Under the pieces are notes generated by a model that worked only from the letters and a program-made list of their open reading frames with translations, searched no databases and was not told the DNA's origin. The position numbers and the translations under genes were made by a program. This document shows, piece after piece, positions 1 to 7,854 of a stretch of 53,974 nt of DNA; the first letter of the stretch is position 1; the number at the start of each line of letters is the position of its first letter. The DNA is from a virus. The stretch lies in IMG/VR virus record IMGVR_UViG_3300044648_000096, positions 1-53,974 of that record; one strand, 5' to 3'.

Positions 1-543
1 GGTAAGATCGCCTGTATATCCTTCGGAAAGGCACTTAATGATGAGTTTAAGACGTTTTCTTTTACCGGGGCAAATGATAAGTCCATTTTAAGTAATTTCA
101 TCACAGGAGCCAAATTTATCCATCAGGATATGGGCAAGTCCGATGCAGACTTTATATGCATACATAACGGTAAGCAATTTGATATACCATTTATTTCTAA
201 GCGGATTATGTATCATGGGCTTTCTCTCCCCGCCGTGTTTGAGATTGCCGATAAGAAGCCTTGGGACTTGAATTACATCATTGATACCAAAGAACATTTA
301 AAGTTCGGCGGGATGGATGCTCCTTCATTAGAACTATTATGCTATCAGTTGGGGATTAAGACTGCCGCAGAGCATTTTGAAGCAGAACCAACAGAGATTG
401 CTAAATGGTACGCGGCGGGGGAATTTGACAAGATTAAAGACTACTGTGAATATGACGTAAAAGCCTTATTCAAGTGCTTTTTAAAGCTTGTAAGATCAAA
501 AGAATATCCAACAGGAATTAACGACTCAACAATTAAATTATAA
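1..543 (+). CDS. DEDD-type 3'-5' exonuclease, 5' end cut off by the window
   Basis: The frame is open from base 1, so only the last 180 residues are visible. The segment HNGKQFDIPFISKR matches the ExoII motif of the RNase H-like exonuclease fold seen in PolB and DnaQ proofreading domains. The segment YCEYDVKALF near the C-terminus fits ExoIII with its final metal-binding Asp. ExoI (DxE) would lie before the window. The protein stops after the exonuclease fold with no polymerase domain attached in the visible part, so it is probably a free-standing exonuclease of the PolB-exo2 type, acting in phage DNA replication or repair. It heads the nucleic-acid operon in this window. Family is fairly sure, exact substrate is not. 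Confidence 0.75.
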   Translation, partial: GKIACISFGKALNDEFKTFSFTGANDKSILSNFITGAKFIHQDMGKSDADFICIHNGKQFDIPFISKRIMYHGLSLPAVFEIADKKPWDLNYIIDTKEHLKFGGMDAPSLELLCYQLGIKTAAEHFEAEPTEIAKWYAAGEFDKIKDYCEYDVKALFKCFLKLVRSKEYPTGINDSTIKL

Positions 544-567
544 ACCGCAAAAAACAAAACCAAAAAA

Positions 568-1383
568 ATGACACCTAACGCAAGAGTAGAGACGATTACG
601 CCAAATATGGCAAGACAACTACTAGAAAAAAACTCAATGAATCGTCCATTTAACCAAAATAATTTGGACGCTTTAAAGAAAGAAATCAATAACAACAACT
701 ATTTCCTTACGGGCGAGTCTATTAAAATCGCCAAAGACGGAACGCTACTTGACGGACAACATCGCTTAAGAGCCATTCTGGAAACTGGCAAAGCGGTAAA
801 AATATTTGTTATCCGTGATTTAGAAACAGAAGCCTTTAAATACATGGATACAGGTCGCCCACGACAAGCGGGGGATGTTTTAGCGATTGAAGGTATTAAA
901 AACCCTATGAAGATTGCCTCTATTGCTAAATTCATTATTGGCTACAACAAAGACAAAACGTTTAACTCCGCCATTCGCGGGAACGCAGACAAAGGCTCAA
1001 GAAGAATAACCAATGCTGATGTTTCTGATTTCGTAAATAAAAATCTCAATTCACTTGTAGATAGCTATGAGTTTGGATATGGCAAAGGGCGTAAATTGAT
1101 TCAAGGAAAGCTTGTCGCATCCATGCACTATGTTTTAAAGAAAATAGACCCAATGCAAGCAGACGGCTTTATTGAAGCATTGGTGACTGGCACAGGATTA
1201 ATAAAAGGACATCCAATTCATCAATTACGTGATATTTTCATTCACGACAATCGAAGCACTAAAAAGCTTCCAACAAGAGCAAAAGTTCACTTAATTATCC
1301 GCGCATGGAACCTAGTAAGAACTAAAAAGACGGTATCGAACTTAAAATACGACAAACGCGACCCGTTCCCAAAACCACTTTAA
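568..1383 (+). CDS. ParB/Srx-fold domain protein
   Basis: A 271-residue protein. Residues 60-70 read LLDGQHRLRAI, the signature of the ParB N-terminal (sulfiredoxin-like) fold, which binds nucleotide and DNA. It is preceded by a region matching the usual start of this fold (NRPFNQNNLDALKKEI). The C-terminal 180 residues are helical and basic without a motif I recognise. Stand-alone proteins of this kind are common in phage early regions, where their role is mostly unknown; partitioning is unlikely because no ParA is present. The start is the ATG 24 bases after the exonuclease stop, following an A-rich leader with no Shine-Dalgarno. Confidence 0.7.
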   Translation: MTPNARVETITPNMARQLLEKNSMNRPFNQNNLDALKKEINNNNYFLTGESIKIAKDGTLLDGQHRLRAILETGKAVKIFVIRDLETEAFKYMDTGRPRQAGDVLAIEGIKNPMKIASIAKFIIGYNKDKTFNSAIRGNADKGSRRITNADVSDFVNKNLNSLVDSYEFGYGKGRKLIQGKLVASMHYVLKKIDPMQADGFIEALVTGTGLIKGHPIHQLRDIFIHDNRSTKKLPTRAKVHLIIRAWNLVRTKKTVSNLKYDKRDPFPKPL

Positions 1384-1419
1384 TTTAATAGATATAAAAC
1401 CAATAAAAAACCAATAGAT

Positions 1420-2070
1420 ATGTCAGGATTAGTAGACAAACAAGGAAGCAGCAAGCAATTCTTTAAACTTCAGGAAGATAAGCGAGACGCTTCAAAAACA
1501 AAAGGACAGTACCGATTTTTTCAACAGGAAAAAGTTAACGGGGCATGGGCTTCAACAAACGAAGGTAATTCCATGTCCGGGATTGTAAAATCAATCAATG
1601 TAAAATCTTACAAATGGCAAGATCAAGACAAAGAAAACGTTGAGCTTGAATTAATGGGTCAGGATGGAAGTATTTATGTCATCAGCTTTGGGTTCAATAC
1701 CATGCTTAACGAGAATCTTATTAACACCCTCGCCTCAGAGCCTATTATAGGCGAAATAGAGCTTTCTTGTGGCGCAGTTAACCAGCAAGGGTATCCAACA
1801 TTTTACATCAAGCACGATGGTCAGAAAACCAAATGGAAGTACTCTAAAGAGAACAGTAACTGGGATGAGATACCTAAAATCACCACTGAGGTTATTGAAG
1901 GGCAAAAAATAAAGCGCGGGGCAGCTAAAAGAACTGAGTTCTGGAAGAAAGTATTGAATGAGCAGATTTTACCTAAGCTTAAAGATGTAAGCATTAAGGA
2001 TAAGGTTATGGCTAAAAATGAAGCTCAGGCAAGCTCTACTATTGATACAGAGTCTGATCTCCCCTTCTGA
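1420..2070 (+). CDS. Single-stranded DNA-binding protein analogue with SSB-type tail
   Basis: A 216-residue protein. The core (about residues 45-140) is beta-rich, compatible with an OB fold but without clear similarity to bacterial SSB. The C-terminus is a low-complexity linker ending in ESDLPF, which matches the acidic-tip consensus (DDDIPF) through which SSB recruits replication and repair partners. It lies among recombination nuclease genes, as phage SSBs usually do. I infer that it coats phage ssDNA and recruits host proteins through the tail. The tail is directly visible; the fold assignment is inferred. Confidence 0.6.
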   Translation: MSGLVDKQGSSKQFFKLQEDKRDASKTKGQYRFFQQEKVNGAWASTNEGNSMSGIVKSINVKSYKWQDQDKENVELELMGQDGSIYVISFGFNTMLNENLINTLASEPIIGEIELSCGAVNQQGYPTFYIKHDGQKTKWKYSKENSNWDEIPKITTEVIEGQKIKRGAAKRTEFWKKVLNEQILPKLKDVSIKDKVMAKNEAQASSTIDTESDLPF

Positions 2071-2077
2071 TGTGTAA

Positions 2078-2506
2078 ATGGAACTAAAGTACCGACATAT
2101 AGCTTCTGTATCTAAAGATGGTAAGAAAATACTATTTGAGAACAAAGGTTTATTTGATCGGCATGTAGCGAGTCTGGCGGGGAAAAATATAGAAGTGTTT
2201 TTAAGGCAAGAGTTAGTCCCCGCCAGCACTGCAAAAAAAAGCTACTTTCACATGATACTAAAGGAAGCTTATACAACTAATATGTTTTCCGGGTATGATA
2301 AGCCGATAGACATATACTATGAAGTATTAGCTCCAATGTTCACTAAAACAATAGTAGTAAGGAATGGTGAATTAACAGAAGATGTACCAAAGCTGTCAGA
2401 GATATTCAGAAGCCAAGAACGTACTGATGATCTGATAGAAAAAACAAAGATATTTCTCACCCAACAAGGGATAGAGGTTGGCGAGAGTAAAAATTACAAA
2501 CTATGA
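2078..2506 (+). CDS. Hypothetical protein, 142 aa, recombination operon
   Basis: I do not recognise this family. The protein is mixed alpha/beta and fairly basic in its first half, with no Cys clusters, membrane segment or nucleotide-binding motif. Its length and position beside SSB-like and RusA-like genes resemble NinB-type recombination mediators, but I see no motif supporting that. It starts 7 bases after the SSB-like gene and overlaps the next gene by 4 bases, so it is translationally coupled in the operon. Confidence 0.75.
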   Translation: MELKYRHIASVSKDGKKILFENKGLFDRHVASLAGKNIEVFLRQELVPASTAKKSYFHMILKEAYTTNMFSGYDKPIDIYYEVLAPMFTKTIVVRNGELTEDVPKLSEIFRSQERTDDLIEKTKIFLTQQGIEVGESKNYKL

Positions 2507-2889
2507 CAGCAAGAGAATTAGCAATACAGATAGATGGGCGGCAATACCGCCATGAAATGACCAAAGAGATTGTACAACTAGCTAAGGACAATAACCTTGT
2601 GATTGTTTACGGGGCAAGCGATGATCTTATGGAAATGCGCGGGGAAATAGATGATGAATTTGATTGCTGGAATGGTGGAAAGTTTTGCGTAAACAAATCC
2701 AAAGACAAGTTGAGAGTTTCAAAATCGCCGGGGAAAACAAATTACATAGAAGCCGTTTGGTGTTCTGATGAGTTTGAAGGGATAAGCTGGACTTATAAGA
2801 CTGATATTCCCCACGCCACTTTTGACATTATGGAAGATGGCGAGAAATATTGCATAGGAATAGTATTTAGTATTAATGATTTAAAATAA
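2503..2889 (+). CDS. Hypothetical phage protein, 128 aa
   Basis: The N-terminus (MTARELAIQIDGRQYRHEMT) and the stretch IVYGASDDLMEMRGEIDDE belong to a conserved phage and prophage protein of unknown function that I recall from several lineages. It has an acidic middle (GEIDDEFDCWNGGKF) and several aromatic residues. There is no catalytic motif I can name. It overlaps the upstream gene by 4 bases (ATGA), indicating coupled translation. Confidence 0.75.
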   Translation: MTARELAIQIDGRQYRHEMTKEIVQLAKDNNLVIVYGASDDLMEMRGEIDDEFDCWNGGKFCVNKSKDKLRVSKSPGKTNYIEAVWCSDEFEGISWTYKTDIPHATFDIMEDGEKYCIGIVFSINDLK

Positions 2890-2899
2890 CAACCATATT

Positions 2900-3178
2900 A
2901 TGATAAAAACAACAGCAAAGCCAGCATTAACTCATATAGAGCGTTATACAGATGCTAATGAAGGAGAATTAGAATTCGCGGGGGAATCATATACAGAGCC
3001 TTTAAATAAGTTTGGAGAGCCTAAAATTTACAGCCAAATAATTATCAAAAGAGTGAGCAACAATACTCTTTATGGAATTGTATATTATCCCTTCCAGATG
3101 TATATAGAAGATCTGAAACAAACAATTTCAGAACTAAAACCATTAGTGAAGAACTATAAAATAGAGGTAAGAAAATGA
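2900..3178 (+). CDS. Hypothetical protein, 92 aa
   Basis: Unrecognised. The sequence alternates polar and hydrophobic residues in a pattern suggesting a small beta-rich fold (QIIIKRVSNNTLYGIVYYPF) followed by one amphipathic helix (IEDLKQTISELKPLVKNYK). The stop overlaps the next start by 4 bases, so it belongs to the same operon. Confidence 0.65.
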   Translation: MIKTTAKPALTHIERYTDANEGELEFAGESYTEPLNKFGEPKIYSQIIIKRVSNNTLYGIVYYPFQMYIEDLKQTISELKPLVKNYKIEVRK

Positions 3179-3507
3179 GTAAAAGCATTATAAAAGAAAA
3201 CAACGACATTAGGCAAGCCCTTATTGATCGATGGAAAGAACTAAACCTTAAACCGGGACAAATTGCGGCGGATGCAGCAGATAAATCTTCCCATATTTGG
3301 GGGAAATCTAAAGATACATGGGCGCAATGCCTTAGTAGGTATCTTCATCACGGAGTTGGCAAGAATTCGCTCACAGAAGAAATGATAGAATTTTTGTCGA
3401 TTCGGTGGGGAGTAAAATACGAAGTAGACGTAGAGGTTGAAGTGTTGCCTTACGATGAAAAAGAAGCTGTTAAGCAACTTAAAAAGAAATACCCTAAGAA
3501 GAAATGA
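3175..3507 (+). CDS. Small basic protein, possible HTH DNA-binding
   Basis: A 110-residue protein. The region NDIRQALIDRWKELNLKPGQIAADAADKS could form a helix-turn-helix, and a lysine-rich tail (KQLKKKYPKKK) fits nucleic-acid binding. Recurring Trp residues (WKEL, IWGK, TWAQ) may form the core. DNA binding is inferred from composition only. It overlaps both neighbours by 4 bases. Confidence 0.65.
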   Translation: MSKSIIKENNDIRQALIDRWKELNLKPGQIAADAADKSSHIWGKSKDTWAQCLSRYLHHGVGKNSLTEEMIEFLSIRWGVKYEVDVEVEVLPYDEKEAVKQLKKKYPKKK

Positions 3508-3662
3508 GAAAAATATTAGGACACGGAATTATAGCTTTTATTTTCATTTTTATTTTTGTAATGACAGTTATTACTTGTGGGCTAAATGTAGCGGTATTGT
3601 CATTTATAACCACGTTTGTATTAATTGGCTTAATAGGCGTAGCGGTACATTTAATTAACTAA
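3504..3662 (+). CDS. Small hydrophobic membrane protein, 52 aa
   Basis: The ATG at 3504 overlaps the previous stop (ATGA) and the frame runs to TAA at 3660-3662, just before the next ATG. The product is almost entirely hydrophobic: one segment rich in Phe and Ile (GHGIIAFIFIFIFVMTVI) and a second (AVLSFITTFVLIGLIGVAVHL), so two membrane helices are likely. Perfect operon spacing on both sides argues it is a real gene. Early membrane proteins of this size are sometimes superinfection or host-takeover factors, which is speculation here. Confidence 0.65.
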   Translation: MRKILGHGIIAFIFIFIFVMTVITCGLNVAVLSFITTFVLIGLIGVAVHLIN

Positions 3663-3663
3663 T

Positions 3664-4236
3664 ATGGCAAAGCGGATGAGCATAGCTGATCTTGAAAAGA
3701 TGGGATTAGTAGATATGGGTAATGGTGTTTATGCTCCAAAAGGTAGCGTAAAACCTAATACTGTTAAAAGAACGATTCAAAGACGAATAAACGTTCCCGC
3801 CGAACTAGTGGCAAAGCAACCCGTTATAGAAACCCCTAATTTCACCATAAATAGCCCCGTAGAGTCATTTTTAACCATTGATGGGGTTGTGGCAGGGCTA
3901 AATGGAAAAGACGGGTTAATGAGGTCGCATTGGACAAATATCAAAAAGATCAAAGACCTATACTGCGCTATTATTACTCAACACATGAAAGAGGGGAAAG
4001 TTCGCAAACACGGCGGGGAAGTAATTATAAATTACGTTGGCTATAAGTCTTTATTGATGGACTGGGATAACTTTTGCGCCAGCTTTAAACATATTGGCGA
4101 TAGTTTGGAAAAGTGCGGGGTAATACTAAAAGATAACCCCAAGATCGTTCGTAAGTTTCTGCCGGAACAAATCAAGTGTAAGCGTTCAGAACAAAAAGTA
4201 ATTGTAATAATTTCAGATTATGTTCCGTCCACATAA
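3664..4236 (+). CDS. RusA-like Holliday junction resolvase (probable)
   Basis: A 190-residue protein whose C-terminal half follows the RusA pattern. Residues 131-146 (LMDWDNFCASFKHIGD) match the family's D-x-DN...K..D core, followed by a 'L..CGVI.KDN..IV' block corresponding to the usual 'G.i.DDs.V' and a final strand (QKVIVIIS). The canonical DD before the last block is KDN here, so one acidic ligand may be shifted. Residues 1-55 are an extra basic N-terminal arm. RusA enzymes cut four-way junctions during phage recombination or packaging, consistent with the SSB-like and HNH neighbours. It overlaps the next gene by 17 bases. Confidence 0.55.
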   Translation: MAKRMSIADLEKMGLVDMGNGVYAPKGSVKPNTVKRTIQRRINVPAELVAKQPVIETPNFTINSPVESFLTIDGVVAGLNGKDGLMRSHWTNIKKIKDLYCAIITQHMKEGKVRKHGGEVIINYVGYKSLLMDWDNFCASFKHIGDSLEKCGVILKDNPKIVRKFLPEQIKCKRSEQKVIVIISDYVPST

Positions 4237-4711
4237 AAATACCTGCTCTGGATGCGGTCAGGAAACCATTGTGGTGGTAAAAGCTATGCTTTGCGCTAAG
4301 TGTAACCACGAAAAGAAGCAAGCTAAAAAAAAGGCGGCGGGGAAAAAACCAAGCAAGTCTTTTGGCTCTTATGGATATAAAGAACCAACCGGGGAGAAAA
4401 GCGTATTTGAAGCATTCTTGGAATCACTACCTGACGAACAGCAGACAAGATGCTTTGTATGTGGGGAAAGAATAAGTCTTGTGATGCCTCATAATTTTGC
4501 CCATGTATTGCCAAAAAAACAATATGAAAGGTTTAGATTAAACCCCGCGAATTTGCGCCTGTTATGCTTTAAAATAATCGCAGATGAAAGTGGGCAGGGT
4601 TGCCATTACGACTGGGACTTTAAACCCCGTAGCGAGCTTAAAAACGACCCTAAATGGGATAAAATGTTTGAACTAGAAGAACAACTTAAAGAAGAATATA
4701 AGAGGTTATGA
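4220..4711 (+). CDS. Zinc-finger HNH protein, NinG-like architecture
   Basis: A 163-residue protein. An N-terminal zinc ribbon uses C9, C12, C25 and C28, followed by a Lys-rich linker (about 31-46). The C-terminal half carries C78-x2-C81, H91/H95 (PHNFAHVL), NPANLRLLC ending at C116, and C128-H129, the layout of a treble-clef HNH nuclease. Lambda NinG (Rap), a recombination endonuclease, has the same ribbon-linker-HNH order, so I infer a branched-DNA nuclease next to the RusA-like gene. It could instead be an ordinary HNH protein. Confidence 0.55.
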   Translation: MFRPHKNTCSGCGQETIVVVKAMLCAKCNHEKKQAKKKAAGKKPSKSFGSYGYKEPTGEKSVFEAFLESLPDEQQTRCFVCGERISLVMPHNFAHVLPKKQYERFRLNPANLRLLCFKIIADESGQGCHYDWDFKPRSELKNDPKWDKMFELEEQLKEEYKRL

Positions 4712-4944
4712 CCAAAGAACAGCAAATATTAAAACAACACATAGATGAGTTTTCTCAGCACAACGGAGGTTTTGCCAGTTATAAGCACATGGATATTGAA
4801 TTCAAATACGCCATATTAGCGGCAATAACTGACTGCTTAGAGCCGTACAAAGAAGCTATGCAAGAATTTGTTGACCGCGTAGATCGCGGGGAAGTAAAGT
4901 CAACTTACACATATAATAAATTTAAGAAATTGCTTAATGAATAA
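4708..4944 (+). CDS. Hypothetical protein, 78 aa
   Basis: Unrecognised small protein, predicted mostly helical (LKQHIDEFSQHNG, LEPYKEAMQEFVDRVDRGEVK). No motif. It overlaps the genes on both sides (ATGACC at the upstream stop; 8 bases downstream), so it is part of the operon. Confidence 0.65.
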   Translation: MTKEQQILKQHIDEFSQHNGGFASYKHMDIEFKYAILAAITDCLEPYKEAMQEFVDRVDRGEVKSTYTYNKFKKLLNE

Positions 4945-5155
4945 AAATGATGATATAAGCCATTTACACACCCACGAATTGACTTATCCATCTGGACAAA
5001 AAGAAACGTGTCAAGTGATTTATATGGACTTATACGAATACGATAACAGTGGGAAAAAAATAATGAAAGGAAAAGCTTTTGTTGAAACTAAACGCGGTAT
5101 ATATTATGAGATTAAACATGAATATTTGAAGAAGCTTGGGTTACAAAAAGAATAG
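4937..5155 (+). CDS. Hypothetical protein, 72 aa
   Basis: Unrecognised. Small, beta-rich and tyrosine-rich (TCQVIYMDLYEYDNSGKK), with no catalytic motif. It overlaps the upstream gene by 8 bases and the downstream HNH frame by 20 bases if that gene uses its first ATG. Confidence 0.6.
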   Translation: MNKNDDISHLHTHELTYPSGQKETCQVIYMDLYEYDNSGKKIMKGKAFVETKRGIYYEIKHEYLKKLGLQKE

Positions 5156-5504
5156 TAAAAAGATGAGGGAAAGATATGTTCTTTGTGGAGAGCAGTGCTT
5201 TTACTGCCTTACACCAAAGGAATTTAGGCTTATAACAATAGATCATTTTTTCCCGCGCAGCTTACAAAACAGCGGAACTGGCAATAGAGTATTTGCTTGT
5301 AGGGAGTGTAACAACATGAAGCAATCTTTAAATGTTTACGAATTCAGGGAACGGATGTGCAAAGAAGCCACTAAGTATATGAAAAGAGACACAATAAGAA
5401 AATTACCAAATCACATTAAAAATCTTAGGCTAGAATATTACAAAAGACTTATTGTTAATTGCAATAAAATACTTAAAATGAATCCATCAGAATTTTGTTT
5501 TTAA
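5136..5504 (+). CDS. HNH endonuclease
   Basis: A 122-residue protein with a full HNH/treble-clef motif: C21-x2-C24, the catalytic ITIDHFFPRS (D36-H37), and FACRECNNMK with C55, C58 and N59/N60. The C-terminal half is basic and helical. An alternative ATG at 5163 (MRERYVLC) would remove the 20-base overlap with the preceding gene and keep every motif, so it may be the true start. It could be a recombination or packaging nuclease of the phage or a small free-standing homing nuclease; tight operon packing favours the former. Confidence 0.8.
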   Translation: MGYKKNSKKMRERYVLCGEQCFYCLTPKEFRLITIDHFFPRSLQNSGTGNRVFACRECNNMKQSLNVYEFRERMCKEATKYMKRDTIRKLPNHIKNLRLEYYKRLIVNCNKILKMNPSEFCF

Positions 5505-5506
5505 AT

Positions 5507-5659
5507 ATGAAAAAGAGTAAATTAAAACTAGTCATTCGTAATGCCATAAAGAGACATTATGGTGATAAAGGATTAACCGCAACTGCTGACAAACTTCGCG
5601 GGGAAATAATGATGGCTGTTGACAAAGAATACAATAAAATACATTTAAGAAAAAGATGA
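5507..5659 (+). CDS. Small basic protein, 50 aa
   Basis: The ATG lies 2 bases after the HNH stop, and the stop overlaps the next ATG (ATGA at 5656). The product begins MKKSKLKLVIRNAIKRHYG and ends with LRKR; it is strongly basic and predicted helical. Precise spacing on both sides supports it as a gene. Nucleic-acid binding is plausible from charge alone. Confidence 0.6.
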   Translation: MKKSKLKLVIRNAIKRHYGDKGLTATADKLRGEIMMAVDKEYNKIHLRKR

Positions 5660-5958
5660 ATATTGGCGACAAATATATTGACACCTATAATGAATTTAAT
5701 AATCCTAATTTTAACTTTATAGAAGGGCAATCTTATGACCCCGAAAAGTCCATTGTTGAAATAGTGGATATAACGCCAACATCGGTTTGTGTAAAATTAA
5801 GATCAAGACCGCTTAGGATTATGTACAAAGACGGCGGGGGAATATCTAAACCACTGGACAATTATAATCAGTGGTTTAAGCTCAAAAGAGAACATGAAGA
5901 AGAAATAGGATTTCACTTTAGATTTACAAAATCAGTAAATAATAATCAAACCAAATAA
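5656..5958 (+). CDS. Hypothetical protein, 100 aa
   Basis: Unrecognised. The middle is beta-rich (KSIVEIVDITPTSVCVKLRS) and looks like a small barrel such as those of phage DUF proteins that bind nucleic acid, but no diagnostic residues are visible. Translationally coupled to the 50-aa gene upstream. Confidence 0.65.
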   Translation: MNIGDKYIDTYNEFNNPNFNFIEGQSYDPEKSIVEIVDITPTSVCVKLRSRPLRIMYKDGGGISKPLDNYNQWFKLKREHEEEIGFHFRFTKSVNNNQTK

Positions 5959-5961
5959 TAA

Positions 5962-5976
5962 TTACAAAATCTGTAA
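5962..5976. promoter_or_regulatory. TTACA-N5-TGTAA palindrome before the GroES-like gene
   Basis: An exact copy of the dispersed palindrome, with spacer AAATC, ending 3 bases before the ATG at 5980. At this distance a bound repressor would sit over the start of the message, or the stem could mask the ribosome site. See the separate finding on this motif family. Confidence 0.6.
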
Positions 5977-5979
5977 ACT

Positions 5980-6501
5980 ATGAATCAAGATCAAAAACGC
6001 CAAGAATGGCGAGAAGCAAGACTAAAAGAACTTCAAAATCTGCCAATAGACGAATCATTCTCTATCCCGGCGGGACTTATCATTCCATTTGGAGATAACA
6101 TTCTCTTAAAGGAAGTAATGCAGGGAGAAATCAAATCCAAAAGCGGTATAATCACTAAAGTCCCTGCATCTAAAACAATCGGCGCATCCGTTGGATTAGT
6201 AATGGGCATTGGTGAGGAAGTTACAATCCCTGTACATTTAGGAATGAAAGTGTATTACGAACCAACTACAATGCTTAGGGTTTATCACAACGGGGATGAG
6301 TATATCCAAATGTCACAGCACTTGATTTTTGGAGCCGTACCACCTGAGACTTACCTAGAAGCTTATGTACCAGATTCTATCGCGCTTCGCCGGGAATCAA
6401 GACAAACCAATATGGCTAAGGTAGACGCTCAAGAAGAAGAAATCTTAAAAGAGTCGATTGAAACCAACACTCCTGTTGAAATAATAAAAAACAGACAATA
6501 G
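5980..6501 (+). CDS. GroES-like co-chaperonin
   Basis: A 173-residue protein. Residues about 34-120 resemble GroES: 'IIPFGDNILLKEV' matches the first strand of the fold, 'SKSGIITKVPASKTIGASVG' has the position and composition of the mobile loop that docks on GroEL, and 'GLVMGIGEEV...VHLGMKVYYEP' matches the later strands. Extra N-terminal (about 30) and acidic C-terminal (about 45) extensions distinguish it from the 95-residue bacterial protein. Phage co-chaperonins such as T4 Gp31 replace GroES so that the host chaperonin can fold the capsid protein. No groEL is in the window. Confidence 0.7.
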   Translation: MNQDQKRQEWREARLKELQNLPIDESFSIPAGLIIPFGDNILLKEVMQGEIKSKSGIITKVPASKTIGASVGLVMGIGEEVTIPVHLGMKVYYEPTTMLRVYHNGDEYIQMSQHLIFGAVPPETYLEAYVPDSIALRRESRQTNMAKVDAQEEEILKESIETNTPVEIIKNRQ

Positions 6502-6503
6502 TT

Positions 6504-6532
6504 TGTAACCTTTTATCAAAACATTCGTTTAA
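6504..6532 (+). promoter_or_regulatory. ECF-sigma-type promoter of the lipoprotein gene
   Basis: TGTAAC (6504-6509), a 16-base spacer, then CGTTTAA (6526-6532), 24 bases before the ATG at 6557. A 20-base string containing the -35 and most of the spacer recurs exactly upstream of the CAP-domain gene on the other strand near 24.38 kb. The form fits what I recall of Bacteroidota ECF promoters, so a host envelope-stress-type sigma factor may drive this gene independently of phage promoters. Confidence 0.6.
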
Positions 6533-6556
6533 GTAAGTAGCAAAAACAAAACTTAA

Positions 6557-6958
6557 ATGAAAAAGATAATTGTAATTACATCCGTAATGTTTAGTTGTAA
6601 TAAGGATAAAAAAGTTATTTATTCCCCGCCGATTAGGGATAAAATGCCTTACGGAAAGGTTAGCGTTTGGTCGCCTTTCGGCGGGGACACAACACTTAAA
6701 TCCGATCTTACACTTACTCACTATTACACCGAAAAGAAAGATTCCTGTAATCTTTATTATTACGAATTAAGCTACCCTATTTGGAGTGAATACGACTATA
6801 ATCATTGCGTTAATGAATGTGGTTATAATAAGGACACGCTGGTTATTAAAGACTTTAATTCTAATAAAAAAGCTATTTTTATAAGGAACTGGAACCACGA
6901 AAGACTCATAAGCGACATTGCTTCTAATGCAAAATTAACAAAGGCGGATGGAGGATAA
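6557..6958 (+). CDS. Putative lipoprotein, 133 aa (probable moron)
   Basis: The N-terminus MKKIIVITSVMFSCNKDKK is a short lipoprotein-type leader with Cys at position 14, though the hydrophobic part is short and the lipobox (MFSC) is not canonical. The mature part is tyrosine- and tryptophan-rich with four further Cys residues and no family I know. The gene has its own ECF-type promoter and breaks the dense operon. Its stop codon lies in a TAACG string like those that open the fold-back repeats downstream. I infer a host-modifying surface protein expressed in the lysogen or under stress. Confidence 0.6.
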   Translation: MKKIIVITSVMFSCNKDKKVIYSPPIRDKMPYGKVSVWSPFGGDTTLKSDLTLTHYYTEKKDSCNLYYYELSYPIWSEYDYNHCVNECGYNKDTLVIKDFNSNKKAIFIRNWNHERLISDIASNAKLTKADGG

Positions 6959-7002
6959 CGTACCGTGTGCAGGCTGAATGCGGTCATTTTGAGCCTTGCG
7001 GC

Positions 7003-7125
7003 TAACGGTTGCAAGTATGGCAAGGCAGGGATTAAGAGTACTGACCTGTCAAACCGTGATAAAGTAAATTAGAAGTACTCTGTTAGCATACAGAACACGC
7101 CCTTGCTTTGCTATACTTGTTGTTA
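7003..7125. repeat. Nested fold-back repeat (cassette-boundary-like)
   Basis: The left arm 7003-7030 (TAACGG..., containing CAAGTATGGCAAGGC) is complementary with a few mismatches to the right arm 7100-7125 (...GCTATACTTG..GTTA). Inside, AGAGTACT (7035-7042) pairs perfectly with AGTACTCT (7074-7081). The whole element begins TAACG and ends GTTATAGGG and has no convincing gene inside. It resembles an integron attC-type or Bacteroidota intergenic fold-back element; the attC core consensus is only partly met. Confidence 0.55.
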
Positions 7126-7150
7126 TAGGGTGTTTTTAGTTCAGTCAAAA

Positions 7151-7477
7151 ATGGAAACAATAGTAAAAAGAGAAGAAATTACAGAAGAAACATACCGTGA
7201 AATATTGGATGTAGAAACTCATCATAACCACGAAATTATTAAGGATGATAACGGGACTTTAAGATGGAAAGAAAATCCAACTGTAAGCCATTATTTAAAA
7301 AATATATCACTAAATGATTTGTGTCCGCTATTAATGACACTTGGGTATGGTAAAAACTCAGAAGTTTATAGAAAACTTTATCGTGATATGGGATATTCAT
7401 TATTTGGGTATTGGGAAATATTTTTTTGGGAAGCAAATAACGAAGATGCTTCGGAGTACGTTCCAAATGCCCTATAA
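7151..7477 (+). CDS. Hypothetical cassette-like protein, 108 aa
   Basis: I start it at the ATG at 7151 (METIVKREEITEET), because the upstream ATG at 7103 would place 16 codons inside the fold-back repeat arm. The protein is acidic, aromatic-rich and unrecognised. Its TAA stop is the first three bases of the next TAACG repeat arm (7474-7496), the arrangement expected of a gene carried as a cassette between repeats. It could be a moron or defence gene; nothing in the sequence decides. Confidence 0.6.
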   Translation: METIVKREEITEETYREILDVETHHNHEIIKDDNGTLRWKENPTVSHYLKNISLNDLCPLLMTLGYGKNSEVYRKLYRDMGYSLFGYWEIFFWEANNEDASEYVPNAL

Positions 7478-7854
7478 CGTTTTCGGGCTTGGCGCAGTTA
7501 CTTTAACTTTTTGAGCGAAGGAAATTTTAAAAACTAAAAAAAATATGAATAACGAAGCAAAAGAAAAATTAAGCAAACACGGGATTGAAATGACAGACTT
7601 CATTTCATCATCTGGATATGAAGCAGTAAAACAGCTTTTAGAAAATCAACTCATTGAGCGAGACAGATTACTTAATGCGCTGGACGGACTATTGAATAAA
7701 AACGAGGGTAGCGGATGCCCTATGTGTGATAATGGCAAATTAAGGAACGCAGGCAAGGAGCATTGGGACGATTGCGTTTGGAATAATGCCCGTGTTGAGT
7801 ACGAATGGGTGTTGGCAAAAAAAGTTGAAGTAATTGCTCGCCAAGCCCGTGTTA
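7474..7854. repeat. Inverted repeat arms around a cassette-like gene start
   Basis: The left arm 7474-7496 begins TAACG and carries CGGGCTTGGCG. The right arm 7835-7854 carries CGCCAAGCCCG and ends GTTA. The core pairing is 11 bases and exact. The arms lie about 340 bases apart and enclose the 5' half of the following gene. The right arm is translated as part of that gene, suggesting the reading frame was extended through what was once a boundary element. Confidence 0.5.
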
